Positions 17,671 to 27,851 of a stretch of DNA of 64,000 nt are shown here, one piece after another; within the stretch, counting starts at the first letter, position 1; each line of letters starts with the position of its first letter. The notes beneath the pieces are model-generated. The model was not told the DNA's origin. It did no database searches and saw nothing but the letters and a program-made list of their open reading frames with translations. The DNA is from Desulfobacterales bacterium. Lineage in GTDB: Bacteria > Desulfobacterota > Desulfobacteria > Desulfobacterales > JALSRD01. The DNA lies in assembly GCA_026984935.1 (NCBI GenBank), contig JALSRD010000041.1, forward strand, positions 1 through 64,000. The letters are read 5' to 3'. The translations under genes were made by a program, and so were the position numbers.

Positions 17671-18009
17671 ATGAAAATTTACATAAGATACAGCCTGTAT
17701 TTCGCTTTTTTCTTCGCACTGACGGGTTTTTGCACGCCGGCCGGCGCCATGACAACGCTGTCCTCGCACGGCGTGCGGCACACGGCTGTGCATAGGGTGA
17801 AGAAAAAGACTGCCGAAAAACCGGTCAAGTTCATCACCTGGAAGGGCAATCGACTGTCGACCACCGTCGGAACCTTCGTTCTCGACCCATCCGTTCAGGT
17901 GATTGACAAAGCCAATACCAGAAAGTGGAAGGGCAATTTCCGTGGGCCGGCACCGACCGTCAGGCTTTATTTTAAAGACAGACGGCTGGTGAAGGTGATC
18001 ATACGATAG
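17671..18009 (+). CDS. unknown small exported protein in the pilus operon
   Basis: A 112-residue protein with a clear signal peptide: MKIYIR, a hydrophobic core, and a likely Ala-X-Ala cleavage near residue 26 (PAGA). The mature part is basic and strand-like: TWKGNRLSTTVGTFVLDP, then RLYFKDRRLVKVII at the end. I do not recognise the family. Position between pilX and pilY1, with an AAGGAGAGA ribosome-binding site, argues for a periplasmic job in pilus assembly or in PilY1 maturation. Confidence 0.7.
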   Translation: MKIYIRYSLYFAFFFALTGFCTPAGAMTTLSSHGVRHTAVHRVKKKTAEKPVKFITWKGNRLSTTVGTFVLDPSVQVIDKANTRKWKGNFRGPAPTVRLYFKDRRLVKVIIR

Positions 18010-18080
18010 GGCAAGCGCGGCTTATGAAATTCAGCGTGTCCGGGATATCGACATTCAACCTCTTTGCGGAGTGTAATATC

Positions 18081-21000
18081 ATGAAATATGCAGCGGTTAT
18101 GAATCATTTTCGGAAAATGCTTATGGTTGCCGGCACCGGCCTGGCGCTATGCCTGCTTCTGTCGGGCGGTATTCTGATCCCGTCCGGCCCGGCCTGCGCG
18201 GGTGGCAGCATCACGGACTACGTGGCCGTGCCGCCGTTTCTCACGCATGGCGTGCCGCCCAATGTTCTGATCATCCTGGACAACTCGAACAGCATGGACG
18301 AGGACGTGGACGGCAACGCCGTGGGCAGCGCCGCACCCAACAGCCGCTCGGAAATCGCCCGCAATGCCATTCTGGACCTGATCCACGCCAACGAGAGCAA
18401 GATGCGTTTCGGGTTGATGGCCTACGCGCAAAGCGGCGTATCGCATTATCATGTACACAATTCGTTTTACTACTGCTCCTATGATTCGAGCACCTATGAC
18501 GAGAACGGCACCCCTACGCCCCGGGACCCGTCGACCAATACGAAACGCTTCGAGAACCCCACCGACCCGGGCCACTACATTTACTACGATCAGGCCCTGC
18601 CCTACTACAACTCCAGCAGCGACGGCAACGGGTATTGCTATTCCCACAACTACACTGAAGACCACAACAGCGGTAACGATCTCTACTGGTGTTATCACAC
18701 CAAGACCGGGGAAAACGACCCACCCAGCGGCGTCCCCAACAAAGCGACGCTCGAAGCAACTTACGGCTACAGCAACCATTTTGCAGATTATCACTTTGTG
18801 CCGACCGACGAGGATTATGCGGCCGGGTTCGACCAGTTCGGAGAACAGATGTCCTGGGTGCACGTCAGCGAAACCTGGTTTTCCAATTCCTCCCCCGGCG
18901 GCGGGTATCTGCACGTGGCCGTCGACGACTCGACCAGCGCGCACATCACCGCACTGGAGGAAAAACTGGGTACGTCCAATTTTTCGACAACGGCCAGCGA
19001 CCACCCCAACAACGATCTCGATACGCCCTTGCGCAATGCCGGCTTAACGCCCATCGCCGGTACGCTGGACAGCGCCAGGGCCTATTTCGAGGGCGGCAGT
19101 TCGCCGATCCAGAACTGGTGCCAGAAAACCTTCGTGATTCTGGTCACCGACGGCCTGCCCAGCGTCGACAAGAACGGCAATGCCAACGATGCGGACACAC
19201 TGCTGCCGGATGTGCAGCGTGCCGTGACCGACCTGCGCACGACGACGGCGCCGGGGTTTACGGATCCCTTCGACGTCCAGACTTTCGTGGTGGGTTTTGC
19301 CCTGCCGGCCGAACTCGGCTCCAAGCTGGATGATATCGCCGTTGCGGGCGGCACCGATGTCGACGGGCACGCCTATCTGGCCGGCAGCGCGGATGCGCTC
19401 AGCAGCGCTCTGCAGAGTATTTTCCTGGAAATCCTGAACCGGGTGTCATCCGGCAGCGCGGCCTCGGTGATTTCCAACTCGCGCTCCGGGGCCGGCGCCG
19501 TTTACCAGTCCATCTTTTATCCGGATTACCGCGATCCCACGGGGACCACGGTTTCCTGGGTCGGTGATGTACACGCCCTGTTCATCGATGAAACCGGTAA
19601 CATGCGCGAGGACAGCAACGACAACCAGACCCTGGATGTCGATACGGACAGGATCGTGATCTTCGATGCCGCCAATGGCAACGCCAAGCTCTACGATCCG
19701 GTGAATTTCGACCCGCACAACCCGGATCCTAATTTCATCGAAGAGATCGAAATCAAAAACCTGCACTACATCTGGGATGCGGCTTCCTGGCTGTCGGATC
19801 CATCCATGGATGTTCTGACGCAGCGGGGCTGGGCTTCGACGGATCACGAACGCTATATCTTTACGGACAGCATCGACACCAGCCAGCCGGTGTCCATGAG
19901 CAATGTGGACCACGGGGCTGTCATGGACTTCACCCCCGGCTTTGCCAACGATGCGGCCAACGACAATTACTACTTTCTCAACCCGGACGCCACATACGAT
20001 GACGACAATGATTCATCGACACCGGAAGTCCCCTTTACGGAAGCTCAGAAAATAGAAGAGGCGCAGGACATCATCAAATTCGTCCGCGGCCAGGAGGGGC
20101 TCAGCCAGCCCGGCAGCGGCACCTTGTACCGCAACCGTACGCTGGATGCGGACGGAGATGGCAGTTCGGATACGGTTTTCCGCCTGGGCGACATTATCGA
20201 TTCGACACCCACCGTGGTTTCCACCCCTTCGGAGAGCTTTGACCTGATATACAAAGACGGTTCCTACCGGGTCTTTAAGAAGCAATACCTGAACCGCCGC
20301 ATCATGGTTTATGCCGGCGCCAACGACGGCATGCTGCATGCCTTTAACGGCGGGTTTTACAATAAACACAGCCATGCATTCTCCACCCAGCCGGTAACAT
20401 GGGACGCCGCAACCGGAGCATGGGTAACCGACACCAGCAAGACCGCCTATGACCTGGGGGCGGAGCTGTGGGCCTATGTGCCCAACGCGCTGCTGCCGCA
20501 CCTGAAGTGGCTGAAACAGGAACTGAACGACAACACGCATGTCTACTACGTCGACCTGAAGCCGCGCATCTTTGATGCCCGCATTTTTTCCGACGACGCC
20601 GATCACCCCGGTGGCTGGGGCACGGTGCTGTTGGGCGGCATGCGGCTGGGGGGCGGTCCCATCGGGGTGGACACCGACGGCGACGGCACGGACGATCTGA
20701 GTTTTACATCCACCTATTTTGCCATTGACATCACCAACCCGGAAAACCCGCCCAATCTGCTGTGGTCCTTCACGGACAGCGACCTGGGCTTTACCACCAG
20801 CTATCCGACGCCCATCCGGGTGGGTGACAGCTGGTTCGTGGTCCTGGGATCCGGACCCACGGATTATCAGGCCACCCGTAAGGACGACGGCGTGACGTTC
20901 ACCGCCTACGGCGGCAGCAACCAGACGGGAAAAGTATACGTTCTAAATGCCGCTGACGGCACACTGGCGAGGACATTCACCATGGATGCACATTCCTTCA

Positions 21001-21923
21001 TGGCCGATCCCATTGCCGTGGATTTTGACCTGGAAAGCTGGGATGCCTCCGGGCAAAAGCAGTGGAGCGGCGAGACCATCTACATCGGTTCGGACGGCAG
21101 CCAAGGGGAAAGTCCGGGCAAACTCTTCCGGATCGTAACCCACGACCAGGAAACCCCTGCGGATTGGACGCAGTCGGTGCTCTTCAACCCCAATGACGGC
21201 GGTGGGAATCAGCACATCACCGCCGCGCCATCCGTGGCACAGGACAAGGACGGACGTATATGGGTTTATTTCGGGACCGGCCGCTTCTGGTCGGATCTGG
21301 ATCGCCAATCGCCTTATTTTGGATATCAGCAGTCCTATTACGGGATCAAGGAGCCGGTGGATTCAGACGGGCATATGACCTTTGCAACGGTTGGAGATAA
21401 GGCCGCGCATCTGCTGAGCGTCACCAGCATGCAGGTGCATACAGACGGCAGTGTCGACGGCGGGACGACTTTCGATGCCCTGAAAAATCTTATCAAAACC
21501 AAAGACGGATGGTATTTTGATTTTGCCGAAACCGGCGAACGCAACCTGGGACAGGCGGCGGTCCTGGGCGATATCGTCACCTTTTCAACCTATGTGCCCA
21601 ACAACGACCCGTGCCTCTATGAAGGCCAGAGCAATCTTTACGGCATCTACTATACCACCGGCACAGCCTATACCAAGGGGGTTCTGAAAACCGCCGACAA
21701 TAATTTTACCGGCGTCGTCAGCAGCGGCGGCGGTGGTGCCGACATCGTGGTGTCCAAGGTGGATATCGGGCGGGGATATTCGAAAACACCGAACCTGCAT
21801 ACCGGCAAGGAAGAAGGCTCCGAAGCGCTGCTGCAGACCAGTACAGGCGCCATCATGCAGTTGGAGCAGGCCAACCCGGGCATTACCAAAAACGGCAAAG
21901 TATTCTGGGCCGACATTTTTTAA
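18081..21923 (+). CDS. pilY1: PilY1-type pilus tip adhesin
   Basis: A 1280-residue secreted protein. The signal peptide spans about residues 1-40, ending PACA. A von Willebrand A domain follows: VLIILDNSNSMDED provides the MIDAS DxSxS near residue 67, and FVILVTDGLPS lies near 350. From about 690 onward is the beta-propeller PilC/PilY1 C-terminal domain (RIMVYAGANDGMLHAFNGG, ELWAYVPNALLPHLKWL). EF-hand-like calcium loops appear as DADGDGSSD and DTDGDGTDD. PilY1 proteins sit at the pilus tip with minor pilins, control retraction and mediate adhesion or surface sensing. ATG 18081 is chosen for its GGAG site and signal peptide; an upstream in-frame ATG at 18024 would give a poorer leader. Confidence 0.88.
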   Translation: MKYAAVMNHFRKMLMVAGTGLALCLLLSGGILIPSGPACAGGSITDYVAVPPFLTHGVPPNVLIILDNSNSMDEDVDGNAVGSAAPNSRSEIARNAILDLIHANESKMRFGLMAYAQSGVSHYHVHNSFYYCSYDSSTYDENGTPTPRDPSTNTKRFENPTDPGHYIYYDQALPYYNSSSDGNGYCYSHNYTEDHNSGNDLYWCYHTKTGENDPPSGVPNKATLEATYGYSNHFADYHFVPTDEDYAAGFDQFGEQMSWVHVSETWFSNSSPGGGYLHVAVDDSTSAHITALEEKLGTSNFSTTASDHPNNDLDTPLRNAGLTPIAGTLDSARAYFEGGSSPIQNWCQKTFVILVTDGLPSVDKNGNANDADTLLPDVQRAVTDLRTTTAPGFTDPFDVQTFVVGFALPAELGSKLDDIAVAGGTDVDGHAYLAGSADALSSALQSIFLEILNRVSSGSAASVISNSRSGAGAVYQSIFYPDYRDPTGTTVSWVGDVHALFIDETGNMREDSNDNQTLDVDTDRIVIFDAANGNAKLYDPVNFDPHNPDPNFIEEIEIKNLHYIWDAASWLSDPSMDVLTQRGWASTDHERYIFTDSIDTSQPVSMSNVDHGAVMDFTPGFANDAANDNYYFLNPDATYDDDNDSSTPEVPFTEAQKIEEAQDIIKFVRGQEGLSQPGSGTLYRNRTLDADGDGSSDTVFRLGDIIDSTPTVVSTPSESFDLIYKDGSYRVFKKQYLNRRIMVYAGANDGMLHAFNGGFYNKHSHAFSTQPVTWDAATGAWVTDTSKTAYDLGAELWAYVPNALLPHLKWLKQELNDNTHVYYVDLKPRIFDARIFSDDADHPGGWGTVLLGGMRLGGGPIGVDTDGDGTDDLSFTSTYFAIDITNPENPPNLLWSFTDSDLGFTTSYPTPIRVGDSWFVVLGSGPTDYQATRKDDGVTFTAYGGSNQTGKVYVLNAADGTLARTFTMDAHSFMADPIAVDFDLESWDASGQKQWSGETIYIGSDGSQGESPGKLFRIVTHDQETPADWTQSVLFNPNDGGGNQHITAAPSVAQDKDGRIWVYFGTGRFWSDLDRQSPYFGYQQSYYGIKEPVDSDGHMTFATVGDKAAHLLSVTSMQVHTDGSVDGGTTFDALKNLIKTKDGWYFDFAETGERNLGQAAVLGDIVTFSTYVPNNDPCLYEGQSNLYGIYYTTGTAYTKGVLKTADNNFTGVVSSGGGGADIVVSKVDIGRGYSKTPNLHTGKEEGSEALLQTSTGAIMQLEQANPGITKNGKVFWADIF

Positions 21924-21999
21924 ATGAGAATAGGTACGGGCGGTGGTATACCGCTCGCCTTCCGGAATCGCAGTGAATTTTCAAACAAGGACTGACAGG

Positions 22000-22611
22000 A
22001 TGCTTGATTCAAGAAAGACTGTACATGGCTTGGGTATTGCGGTATTGGCGGGCTGCATGTGGTTTTTGGCCAACAGCGGCCGGGCAGATGCCAGAATTTA
22101 CCGTTATGTCGATCCGGGCGGCGTGGTGCACTACACCGACAACGCGCTGGAAGTGCCGGCGGCCCTGCGACCGCCGCTGATTGAAACGGCGCTTTCGGTA
22201 GAAAAAACAGCTGCAAAAACGCCGGCGGCAGCATCAGCGGACAACCATGCGGTGCAGGCGGTGCGCGCCAAAAAAGAAGCGCTCAAAGACCAAAAAGCCC
22301 GCATGGATACGCGTCTGGAGCAGTTAAAGCGCGGCAAGGCAAAACTCGACGCCGAGTTCGAAAGCCTCCAGCGGGAGCAGCAGCAGTTGGAAAAGGAACG
22401 CGTTGTCAAACATTCGAAAAGGGTGTACCGGATTTATAATCAGAAAGTAAAGGAACTGGATGCGCGCATCAAGGATTACAATGCCCGTCGCGCCGCGTTC
22501 AACAAACAAGTCGAAGCCTACAATGCAAGAATGCGCCAGTTTGATGAAAAGCGCAAAGCCTTGAATGCGGAAATTCAGGCTTTTAACCAGCAGAGTCCGG
22601 CGGCCAATTAG
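22000..22611 (+). CDS. exported DUF4124 and coiled-coil protein
   Basis: A 203-residue protein with an N-terminal hydrophobic signal region, then RIYRYVDPGGVVHYTDN, the short DUF4124 motif of periplasmic proteins. From about residue 85 to the end it is a long charged helix rich in Lys, Glu and Gln (for example QLEKERVVKHSKRVYRI), almost certainly a coiled coil. The function of this architecture is not established. It follows pilY1 by 76 bases and precedes a terminator-like hairpin, so it is probably the last gene of the minor pilin operon. Confidence 0.75.
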   Translation: MLDSRKTVHGLGIAVLAGCMWFLANSGRADARIYRYVDPGGVVHYTDNALEVPAALRPPLIETALSVEKTAAKTPAAASADNHAVQAVRAKKEALKDQKARMDTRLEQLKRGKAKLDAEFESLQREQQQLEKERVVKHSKRVYRIYNQKVKELDARIKDYNARRAAFNKQVEAYNARMRQFDEKRKALNAEIQAFNQQSPAAN

Positions 22612-22646
22612 CCTGCCCCGGAATCAGAGTCCGGCAGAGGCGTTTT
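22611..22646 (+). terminator. terminator-like hairpin between the pilin operon and pilB
   Basis: GCCT pairs with AGGC and CCGGA with TCCGG around a 3x3 internal loop and a 7-base apex. GTTTTGG follows. The T-run is short, so termination may be partial. Confidence 0.4.
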
Positions 22647-22844
22647 GGTTTGGCGGCAGACACCTTATGCACCGGCGGTGTATTTCGTCGTCAGCGCCGG
22701 CGCCAACCGAGGCAGATCCCCGGCGCCTGAAACCGTGAAACCGTTCGTCCGCCAGCCCCTCGAAGAGGCATGCAGTGCGATCCGGTGTCACTGCGCGCTT
22801 TTCGTGGATTGTTGGCCGTTCCGAAAACAACGAAAGAGACCCGC

Positions 22845-24671
22845 ATGATCAATGCCGCACGTTCGGATCCGGAAACCGTGGGCCCGGATCCTTTTTCGGC
22901 GCACAATGTCTGCCAGATACTTTTCGAGCAGGGGCTGTTGAGTGCCGGCCAGGTCGACGAAATCCTTAAAAAAAAAGACGTGCTGGAAAAGCGTGTCGCC
23001 GCGCGGCGTGCCGGTTCGCACAACGGTTGTGCGGTGAATTTCGTGGATATCCTGGCGCCGCTCAATTTAAAGCGTGCCGACGATCGCTTTTCAGGACTTG
23101 ACGAAGACGCCATCTACTGCAGCCTGGCCCAGGCCTGGGGCCTGCCCTTTAAAAAAATCGATCCCCTCAAACTGGACTTGAACGTCGTTACCACCACGAT
23201 TCCGCGCTCCTTCGCCAGGAAGCACCTGGTGCTGCCCATCGTGGTCGAAGATCACTGCCTCACCGTAGCGGTTTGCAACCCCTTCAATCGTGAAGTGCTG
23301 GAAGACATCCAGCGCGCCAGCCGCCTGGAAGTCAAAGCGGTGATGAGTCCCAAGGGCGACATCATCAAGCTGATCGACGAGTTTTTCGGCTTTAAATGCT
23401 CCATCGCCGCCGCCGAAAACCAGTTTTCAGGATCCACGGTGGACTTGGGAAACCTTGAGCAGTACGTGCGCCTGAAATCTTTGGATGAACTGCCGGTGAG
23501 CGACCAGCACGTGGTCAGGGCCGTCAACCACCTGTTTATCTATGCCTTCGAACAACGGGCCAGCGATATCCACATCGAACCCAAACGGGACACCAGCCTG
23601 GTCCGGCTGCGTATCGACGGTGTGCTGCACACCGTCTACACGCTGCCGAAAAAAGTGCATTCGGCCATTGTCAGCCGCATCAAAAACCTCTCCCGTCTGG
23701 ACATGTCGGAAAAGCGCCGGCCCCAGGACGGCCGCATTAAAACCGACAAGGACGGTGTGGAGGTCGAAATCCGGGTGTCCACCGTTCCGGTGGCTTTTGG
23801 CGAAAAAGTCGTCATGCGCATCATGGATCCGGACGTGCTGTTCCAGGACCTGGCAAATCTGGGCTTTTCGTCCACCGACCTCATTCGCTACAACCGGTTC
23901 GCCACACTGCCCCACGGTATCCTGCTGGTGTGCGGACCTACCGGCAGCGGCAAATCGACCACGCTCTATTCAACCCTGCGCAATCTCGCGACTCCGGAGA
24001 TCAATATCACCACCGTCGAGGACCCCATTGAGATGATTCACGAAGAGTTCAACCAGATTGCGGTCCAGCCGGCGGTCGACGTGACGTTTTCGACGATTTT
24101 GAGAAATATTTTACGCCAGGATCCGGACGTCATCATGATCGGTGAACTGCGGGACCTGGAAACGGCTGAAAATGCGGTCCAGGCGGCGTTGACCGGTCAT
24201 TTGGTGCTCTCCACGCTGCACACCAACGATGCCCCCTCGTCCATCATCCGGCTGCTGGATTTAGGTGTGCCCTCGTTTCTCATCCAGGCATCGCTGGTGG
24301 GTATTTTATCCCAACGCCTGGTGCGCAAAATCTGCCGCAACTGTGTGGAGCCTTTTGAGATGGAAGCGGCAGAGCTATCGGCCATGGGGATCGATATGCC
24401 AACCGACAGCGCGAAACTGACCCTTCACCGTGGCAGGGGATGCCAGAAATGCCGGGGGACGGGATATTATGGCAGGACGGCCATCTTCGAAGTTTTGCCC
24501 TACAGTGAGGAGATGAAAAAGCTGACCACGTCTAATACCGATCTGGCGGCCTTGCGCCAGGCGGCGTGCCGGGAAGGGATGGTCACGCTGCGCGAAAACG
24601 CCGTCCGGAAACTACTGGCCGGCGAGACCACCTACCGCGAAGTGTTGCGTGTTACCCGGAAACAGCATTAG
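22845..24671 (+). CDS. pilB: type IV pilus extension ATPase, PilB/GspE family
   Basis: A 608-residue secretion ATPase. The N-terminal region contains an MshEN/GspE-N-type domain (ILKKKDVLEK, then QAWGLPFKKIDP and PRSFARKHLVLPI). The ATPase core has Walker A GPTGSGKSTT at about 364, the Asp box TVEDPIE, Walker B DPDVIMIGELRD and the His box TGHLVLSTLHTND. A tetracysteine zinc motif follows (CRNC near 497, CQKC near 533). It powers pilus polymerisation at the inner membrane. Context after the minor pilins favours PilB over a type II secretion GspE, though sequence alone cannot separate them. ATG 22845 is preferred; family homology begins after it. Confidence 0.85.
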   Translation: MINAARSDPETVGPDPFSAHNVCQILFEQGLLSAGQVDEILKKKDVLEKRVAARRAGSHNGCAVNFVDILAPLNLKRADDRFSGLDEDAIYCSLAQAWGLPFKKIDPLKLDLNVVTTTIPRSFARKHLVLPIVVEDHCLTVAVCNPFNREVLEDIQRASRLEVKAVMSPKGDIIKLIDEFFGFKCSIAAAENQFSGSTVDLGNLEQYVRLKSLDELPVSDQHVVRAVNHLFIYAFEQRASDIHIEPKRDTSLVRLRIDGVLHTVYTLPKKVHSAIVSRIKNLSRLDMSEKRRPQDGRIKTDKDGVEVEIRVSTVPVAFGEKVVMRIMDPDVLFQDLANLGFSSTDLIRYNRFATLPHGILLVCGPTGSGKSTTLYSTLRNLATPEINITTVEDPIEMIHEEFNQIAVQPAVDVTFSTILRNILRQDPDVIMIGELRDLETAENAVQAALTGHLVLSTLHTNDAPSSIIRLLDLGVPSFLIQASLVGILSQRLVRKICRNCVEPFEMEAAELSAMGIDMPTDSAKLTLHRGRGCQKCRGTGYYGRTAIFEVLPYSEEMKKLTTSNTDLAALRQAACREGMVTLRENAVRKLLAGETTYREVLRVTRKQH

Positions 24672-24793
24672 ACCCGGCAGTGCGTGCTATCTGGGTTGTC
24701 CGGCGGGTTTCACGATACGCAAGGCGTTCGAACGCCTTAAGGTCAGCAAACCGCAGAATATCCCCCTTTGCCTGACGCACAGTCTGCCGGGTC
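24671..24793. repeat. 123-bp intergenic inverted structure with an inner perfect palindrome
   Basis: GACCCGGCAG at 24671-24680 is complementary to CTGCCGGGTC at 24784-24793, and the flanking GTGCG/CGCAC extends the match imperfectly. Near the centre lies a perfect 18-bp palindrome AAGGCGTTCGAACGCCTT (24721-24738). It sits between convergent genes and could be a bidirectional terminator or a small hairpin element. Confidence 0.5.
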
Positions 24794-24847
24794 ATGACGC
24801 AAACCCGTAGATCCAGAGATCGCCCCGCATCCCGGGCATAGTGACTT

Positions 24848-25546
24848 TCAGGCCTTTTTGATCAACATACTGGCCGGGTCCAGCAGCAGGATCGGCTGGT
24901 TGCTGTCCCGGGTGCCACCCTTCAACGCCATGATGTGGATGGCGTTGCCTTCCGGCATGAGGGCAATGGCCGCTTCAAAAAGATCGGCGACCGGCAGGAA
25001 CTGGGCTGGCAGATCCTGTTTGGCGGCGTTTTTGCGGCGATGCGTGCGGACACTGAGCCAGACGTGGAAATCTTCGCTCTTGGCCAGCTCTTTCAGCTCC
25101 AGGAGCATGGCATGCGTGGACGGGTCAAAGGGCAGGCCATCGATCAGGACCATGCGGGGGATAAAAATACCCTGTTCCGCAAACTCGGTCAGGCGTTCCT
25201 GCAGCACCGGGACGCTGAACCCGCCGGCCTGAAAGGTCATGATGAAGCGGTGCGTCAGAATCGATTCGCGCAGCCGGCGGATCTGGACGTCGTCATACTG
25301 GGCGGCGATATGGCGGAACACTTCTTCGTACCAAAGGGAAACCTTGCGTACGGGGTCATTGAGGCTGATGTGCAATACGTTCTGGTCACGCAAGAGTGAA
25401 TTCAAGGCCAGCTGCACCATCAGCGCGGTTTTACCGACGCCGGCGCGCGCCAGTACGGCCCCGAACCCGCCTGCCGGTAGGGCTTCATGACTCTCCGTTC
25501 CCAGCAGCCGGAGGGGGTTTCTGAGAATCAGGTCTTTTTTCAGCAT
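24848..25546 (-). CDS. RecA-superfamily P-loop ATPase of unknown role
   Basis: A 232-residue protein with a RecA/KaiC-like fold by inspection. Walker A is LARAGVGKTALMVQLALNSL and the Walker B-like strand is RMVLIDGLPFD. A later segment (EDFHVWLSVRTHRR) resembles the strand after the catalytic core. The N-terminus is MLKKDLILRNPLRLLG. It appears to be a single-domain cytoplasmic ATPase; no DNA-binding or membrane module is visible and I cannot assign a function. The ATG at 25546 is preceded by GGAAAGGAAC. It starts 91 bases after the fusA stop codon on the same strand, so the two may be co-transcribed. Confidence 0.68.
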   Translation of the reverse strand: MLKKDLILRNPLRLLGTESHEALPAGGFGAVLARAGVGKTALMVQLALNSLLRDQNVLHISLNDPVRKVSLWYEEVFRHIAAQYDDVQIRRLRESILTHRFIMTFQAGGFSVPVLQERLTEFAEQGIFIPRMVLIDGLPFDPSTHAMLLELKELAKSEDFHVWLSVRTHRRKNAAKQDLPAQFLPVADLFEAAIALMPEGNAIHIMALKGGTRDSNQPILLLDPASMLIKKA

Positions 25547-25637
25547 CTCGAAGTTCCTTTCCTTGATATGGATCACCGGCGCACAGGCCGGATTCAGTGA
25601 TTCCCCAGCAGATTGCCGCGATCGGTTGGCAAATCGG

Positions 25638-27725
25638 TTAGGCAACATTTTTCTTTTCCTCGGCACGTTTTTTCTTGAGTTCTTCAGCCACAGCCGCAGG
25701 CACGCGCCGGTAAGCGGCGAATTCCATGGTGAACTGGGCCTTTCCCTGGGTCAGGGAACGTAGGGCGGTGGAGTAGCCGAACATTTCGGCCAAGGGAACC
25801 TGCGCTTCGATGGCACAGCTGGGGCCTTCTTCCTGGGTACCGACGATGATGCCGCGGCGCTGGTTGAGGGATCCCATGACCGCCCCCTGGAATTCAGTCG
25901 GGGTTTCCACGGCCACTTTCATGATCGGTTCGTGGATGACGGGTGCAGCTTTGGTGTACGCGTCACGGAAAGCGCCGCGGGCGGCTGCCTGAAAAGCCAT
26001 TTCAGAGGAATCGACGCTATGCGAAGCGCCGTCATCGATCACAATTCTGATGCCCGTTACCGGGTATTCCATCATGGGCCCTTTGGCCATGCACTGTCTG
26101 AACCCTTTTTCGCAGGCCGGGATGAACTGGGTGGGAATGGCACCGCCGGTGATCCTGTTCTCGAAAGCAAAGTCTGCGTCGTTGACGGGCTCCATGAACC
26201 CGGCAATGCGGCCGAACTGGCCGGCGCCGCCGGTTTGCTTTTTATGGGTATAATTGAATTCAGCCTTTTTGGTGATGGTTTCGCGGTAGGCGACGCGCGG
26301 CTGACCGGTGGCCACCTCGGCCTGGTATTCACGGCGCATACGTTCCACGTAAACATCGATGTGCAGCTCTCCCATACCTTCGATGATGGTTTCGTGGGTT
26401 TCTTCGTCGACGTGCGTACGGAATGTGGGGTCTTCTTTGCAAAAGCGGTTGAGCGCCTTGGACATGTTGATCTGGGCCGTGTGGTCTTTGGGGACGATGG
26501 CCAGGGAAATCACCGGCTCCGGCACGAACATGGAGGTCATGGTCAGGTACGTTCCCGGCGCCACGAAAGTGTCTCCGGATGCACAGTCGACCCCGAACAG
26601 GGCGCCGATGTAGCCGGCGCAGATTTTGTCAATATCTTCCATCTGGTCGGCGTGCATGCGCACCACCCGGCCGACCTTTACCTTTTTGCCGTTGCGCACG
26701 TTGAGGATTGTATCGCCCTTGGTGAGTGATCCCTGGTAGACGCGGACGTAGGTGAGCTGGCCGTACTGGCCGTCTTCGAGTTTGAATGCCAGCGCCACCA
26801 GCGGCTTGGCATCATCCGCCTCCAGGCGCACGCGCTGTTCGTCATTTTTCGGGTCCAGGGCTTCGTTGGCCACATCCAGCGGGCAGGGCAGCAGTTCGAT
26901 CACACCGTCTAGCAGCGGCTGAACCGCCTTGTTCTTGTAGGCCGATCCCACGAAGACCGGCGTCAGCTCACGCGTGAGCGTCCCGGCGCGTACGGCGGAA
27001 AGGATCATTTCCGCCGGTATTTCCTCTTCGTTGAGGGCAGCTTCCATCAGTTCATCGGAAAACATGGAGGCCGCGTCCAGCAGGGTTTCGCGTTCCAATT
27101 GCGCCTGATCCAGCAGGTTGGCCGGGATATCTGTTTCGCGGATGGACTCTCCGTTGGGGCCATCGAAATACAGGGCTTTCATGGAAACGAGATCGATCAC
27201 GCCCGTAAAATCCGCTTCCAGGCCGATGGGGATCTGCATGGCCACGGCATTGTGGCCCAGCTTTTCCCTAAGCTGGCTAATGACCCGCCGGGGATTGGCG
27301 CCGCTGCGATCGCATTTGTTGACGAAAGCCACGCAGGGTACCTTGTAGCGCTTCATCTGCTGGTCGACGGTGACGGACTGGGACTGCACACCGCCCACGG
27401 CGCATAAAACCAGGATGGCGCCGTCAAGTACACGCAGCGAACGTTCGACTTCGATGGTGAAATCGACGTGTCCGGGGGTATCGATGATGTTGATTTCATG
27501 GCCGCGCCACTGGCAGAACGTCGCCGCTGAAGCAATGGTGATGCCGCGCTCTTTTTCCAGTTCCATGGAATCCATGGTGGCGCCGACGCCGTCTTTGCCC
27601 TTGACATCGTGGATGGCATGGATACGCTGGGTGTAAAAGAGAATTCTCTCGGTCAAAGTGGTTTTGCCCGAGTCGATGTGGGCGCTGATGCCGATGTTGC
27701 GTACCTTTTGGATGTCGTGTTTCAT
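25638..27725 (-). CDS. fusA: translation elongation factor G, mitochondrial-EFG1-like (spdEFG1 type)
   Basis: A 695-residue five-domain translational GTPase. G motifs: AHIDSGKTT (15-23), RGIT, DTPGH (82-86) and NKCD (136-139). The switch region [20 protein letters not shown] and the later [26 protein letters not shown] segments closely resemble mitochondrial EFG1 (GFM1) from memory, not typical bacterial FusA, whose AHIDAGKTT has Ala where this has Ser. Atkinson and Baldauf named such bacterial relatives spdEFG1, and spdEFG1 is thought to act in translocation while a partner spdEFG2 acts in recycling. It is not in a str operon with rpsL/rpsG/tuf here. A minus-strand hairpin with a T-run lies about 100 bases upstream. 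Confidence 0.9.
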   Translation of the reverse strand: MKHDIQKVRNIGISAHIDSGKTTLTERILFYTQRIHAIHDVKGKDGVGATMDSMELEKERGITIASAATFCQWRGHEINIIDTPGHVDFTIEVERSLRVLDGAILVLCAVGGVQSQSVTVDQQMKRYKVPCVAFVNKCDRSGANPRRVISQLREKLGHNAVAMQIPIGLEADFTGVIDLVSMKALYFDGPNGESIRETDIPANLLDQAQLERETLLDAASMFSDELMEAALNEEEIPAEMILSAVRAGTLTRELTPVFVGSAYKNKAVQPLLDGVIELLPCPLDVANEALDPKNDEQRVRLEADDAKPLVALAFKLEDGQYGQLTYVRVYQGSLTKGDTILNVRNGKKVKVGRVVRMHADQMEDIDKICAGYIGALFGVDCASGDTFVAPGTYLTMTSMFVPEPVISLAIVPKDHTAQINMSKALNRFCKEDPTFRTHVDEETHETIIEGMGELHIDVYVERMRREYQAEVATGQPRVAYRETITKKAEFNYTHKKQTGGAGQFGRIAGFMEPVNDADFAFENRITGGAIPTQFIPACEKGFRQCMAKGPMMEYPVTGIRIVIDDGASHSVDSSEMAFQAAARGAFRDAYTKAAPVIHEPIMKVAVETPTEFQGAVMGSLNQRRGIIVGTQEEGPSCAIEAQVPLAEMFGYSTALRSLTQGKAQFTMEFAAYRRVPAAVAEELKKKRAEEKKNVA

Positions 27726-27815
27726 GAATTGCTCCTTGTGTTCACGTAACGCGGATTTGTTTCCCTTTTTCCCCTAATTTTCCGGGGAAAGGGCAAATCC
27801 CGGTGGTTCCCCCCA

Positions 27816-27851
27816 TAAAAAAACCCTCACCCGTCGTAGAGCAGGCGAGGG
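27816..27851 (-). terminator. intrinsic terminator or attenuator upstream of fusA
   Basis: On the minus strand an 8-bp stem (CCCTCGCC/GGTGAGGG, with one G-U pair) and a 12-base loop are followed by seven T residues (27817-27823). It either ends the upstream GT-C/TPR gene or acts as an attenuator in the fusA leader. Confidence 0.8.
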
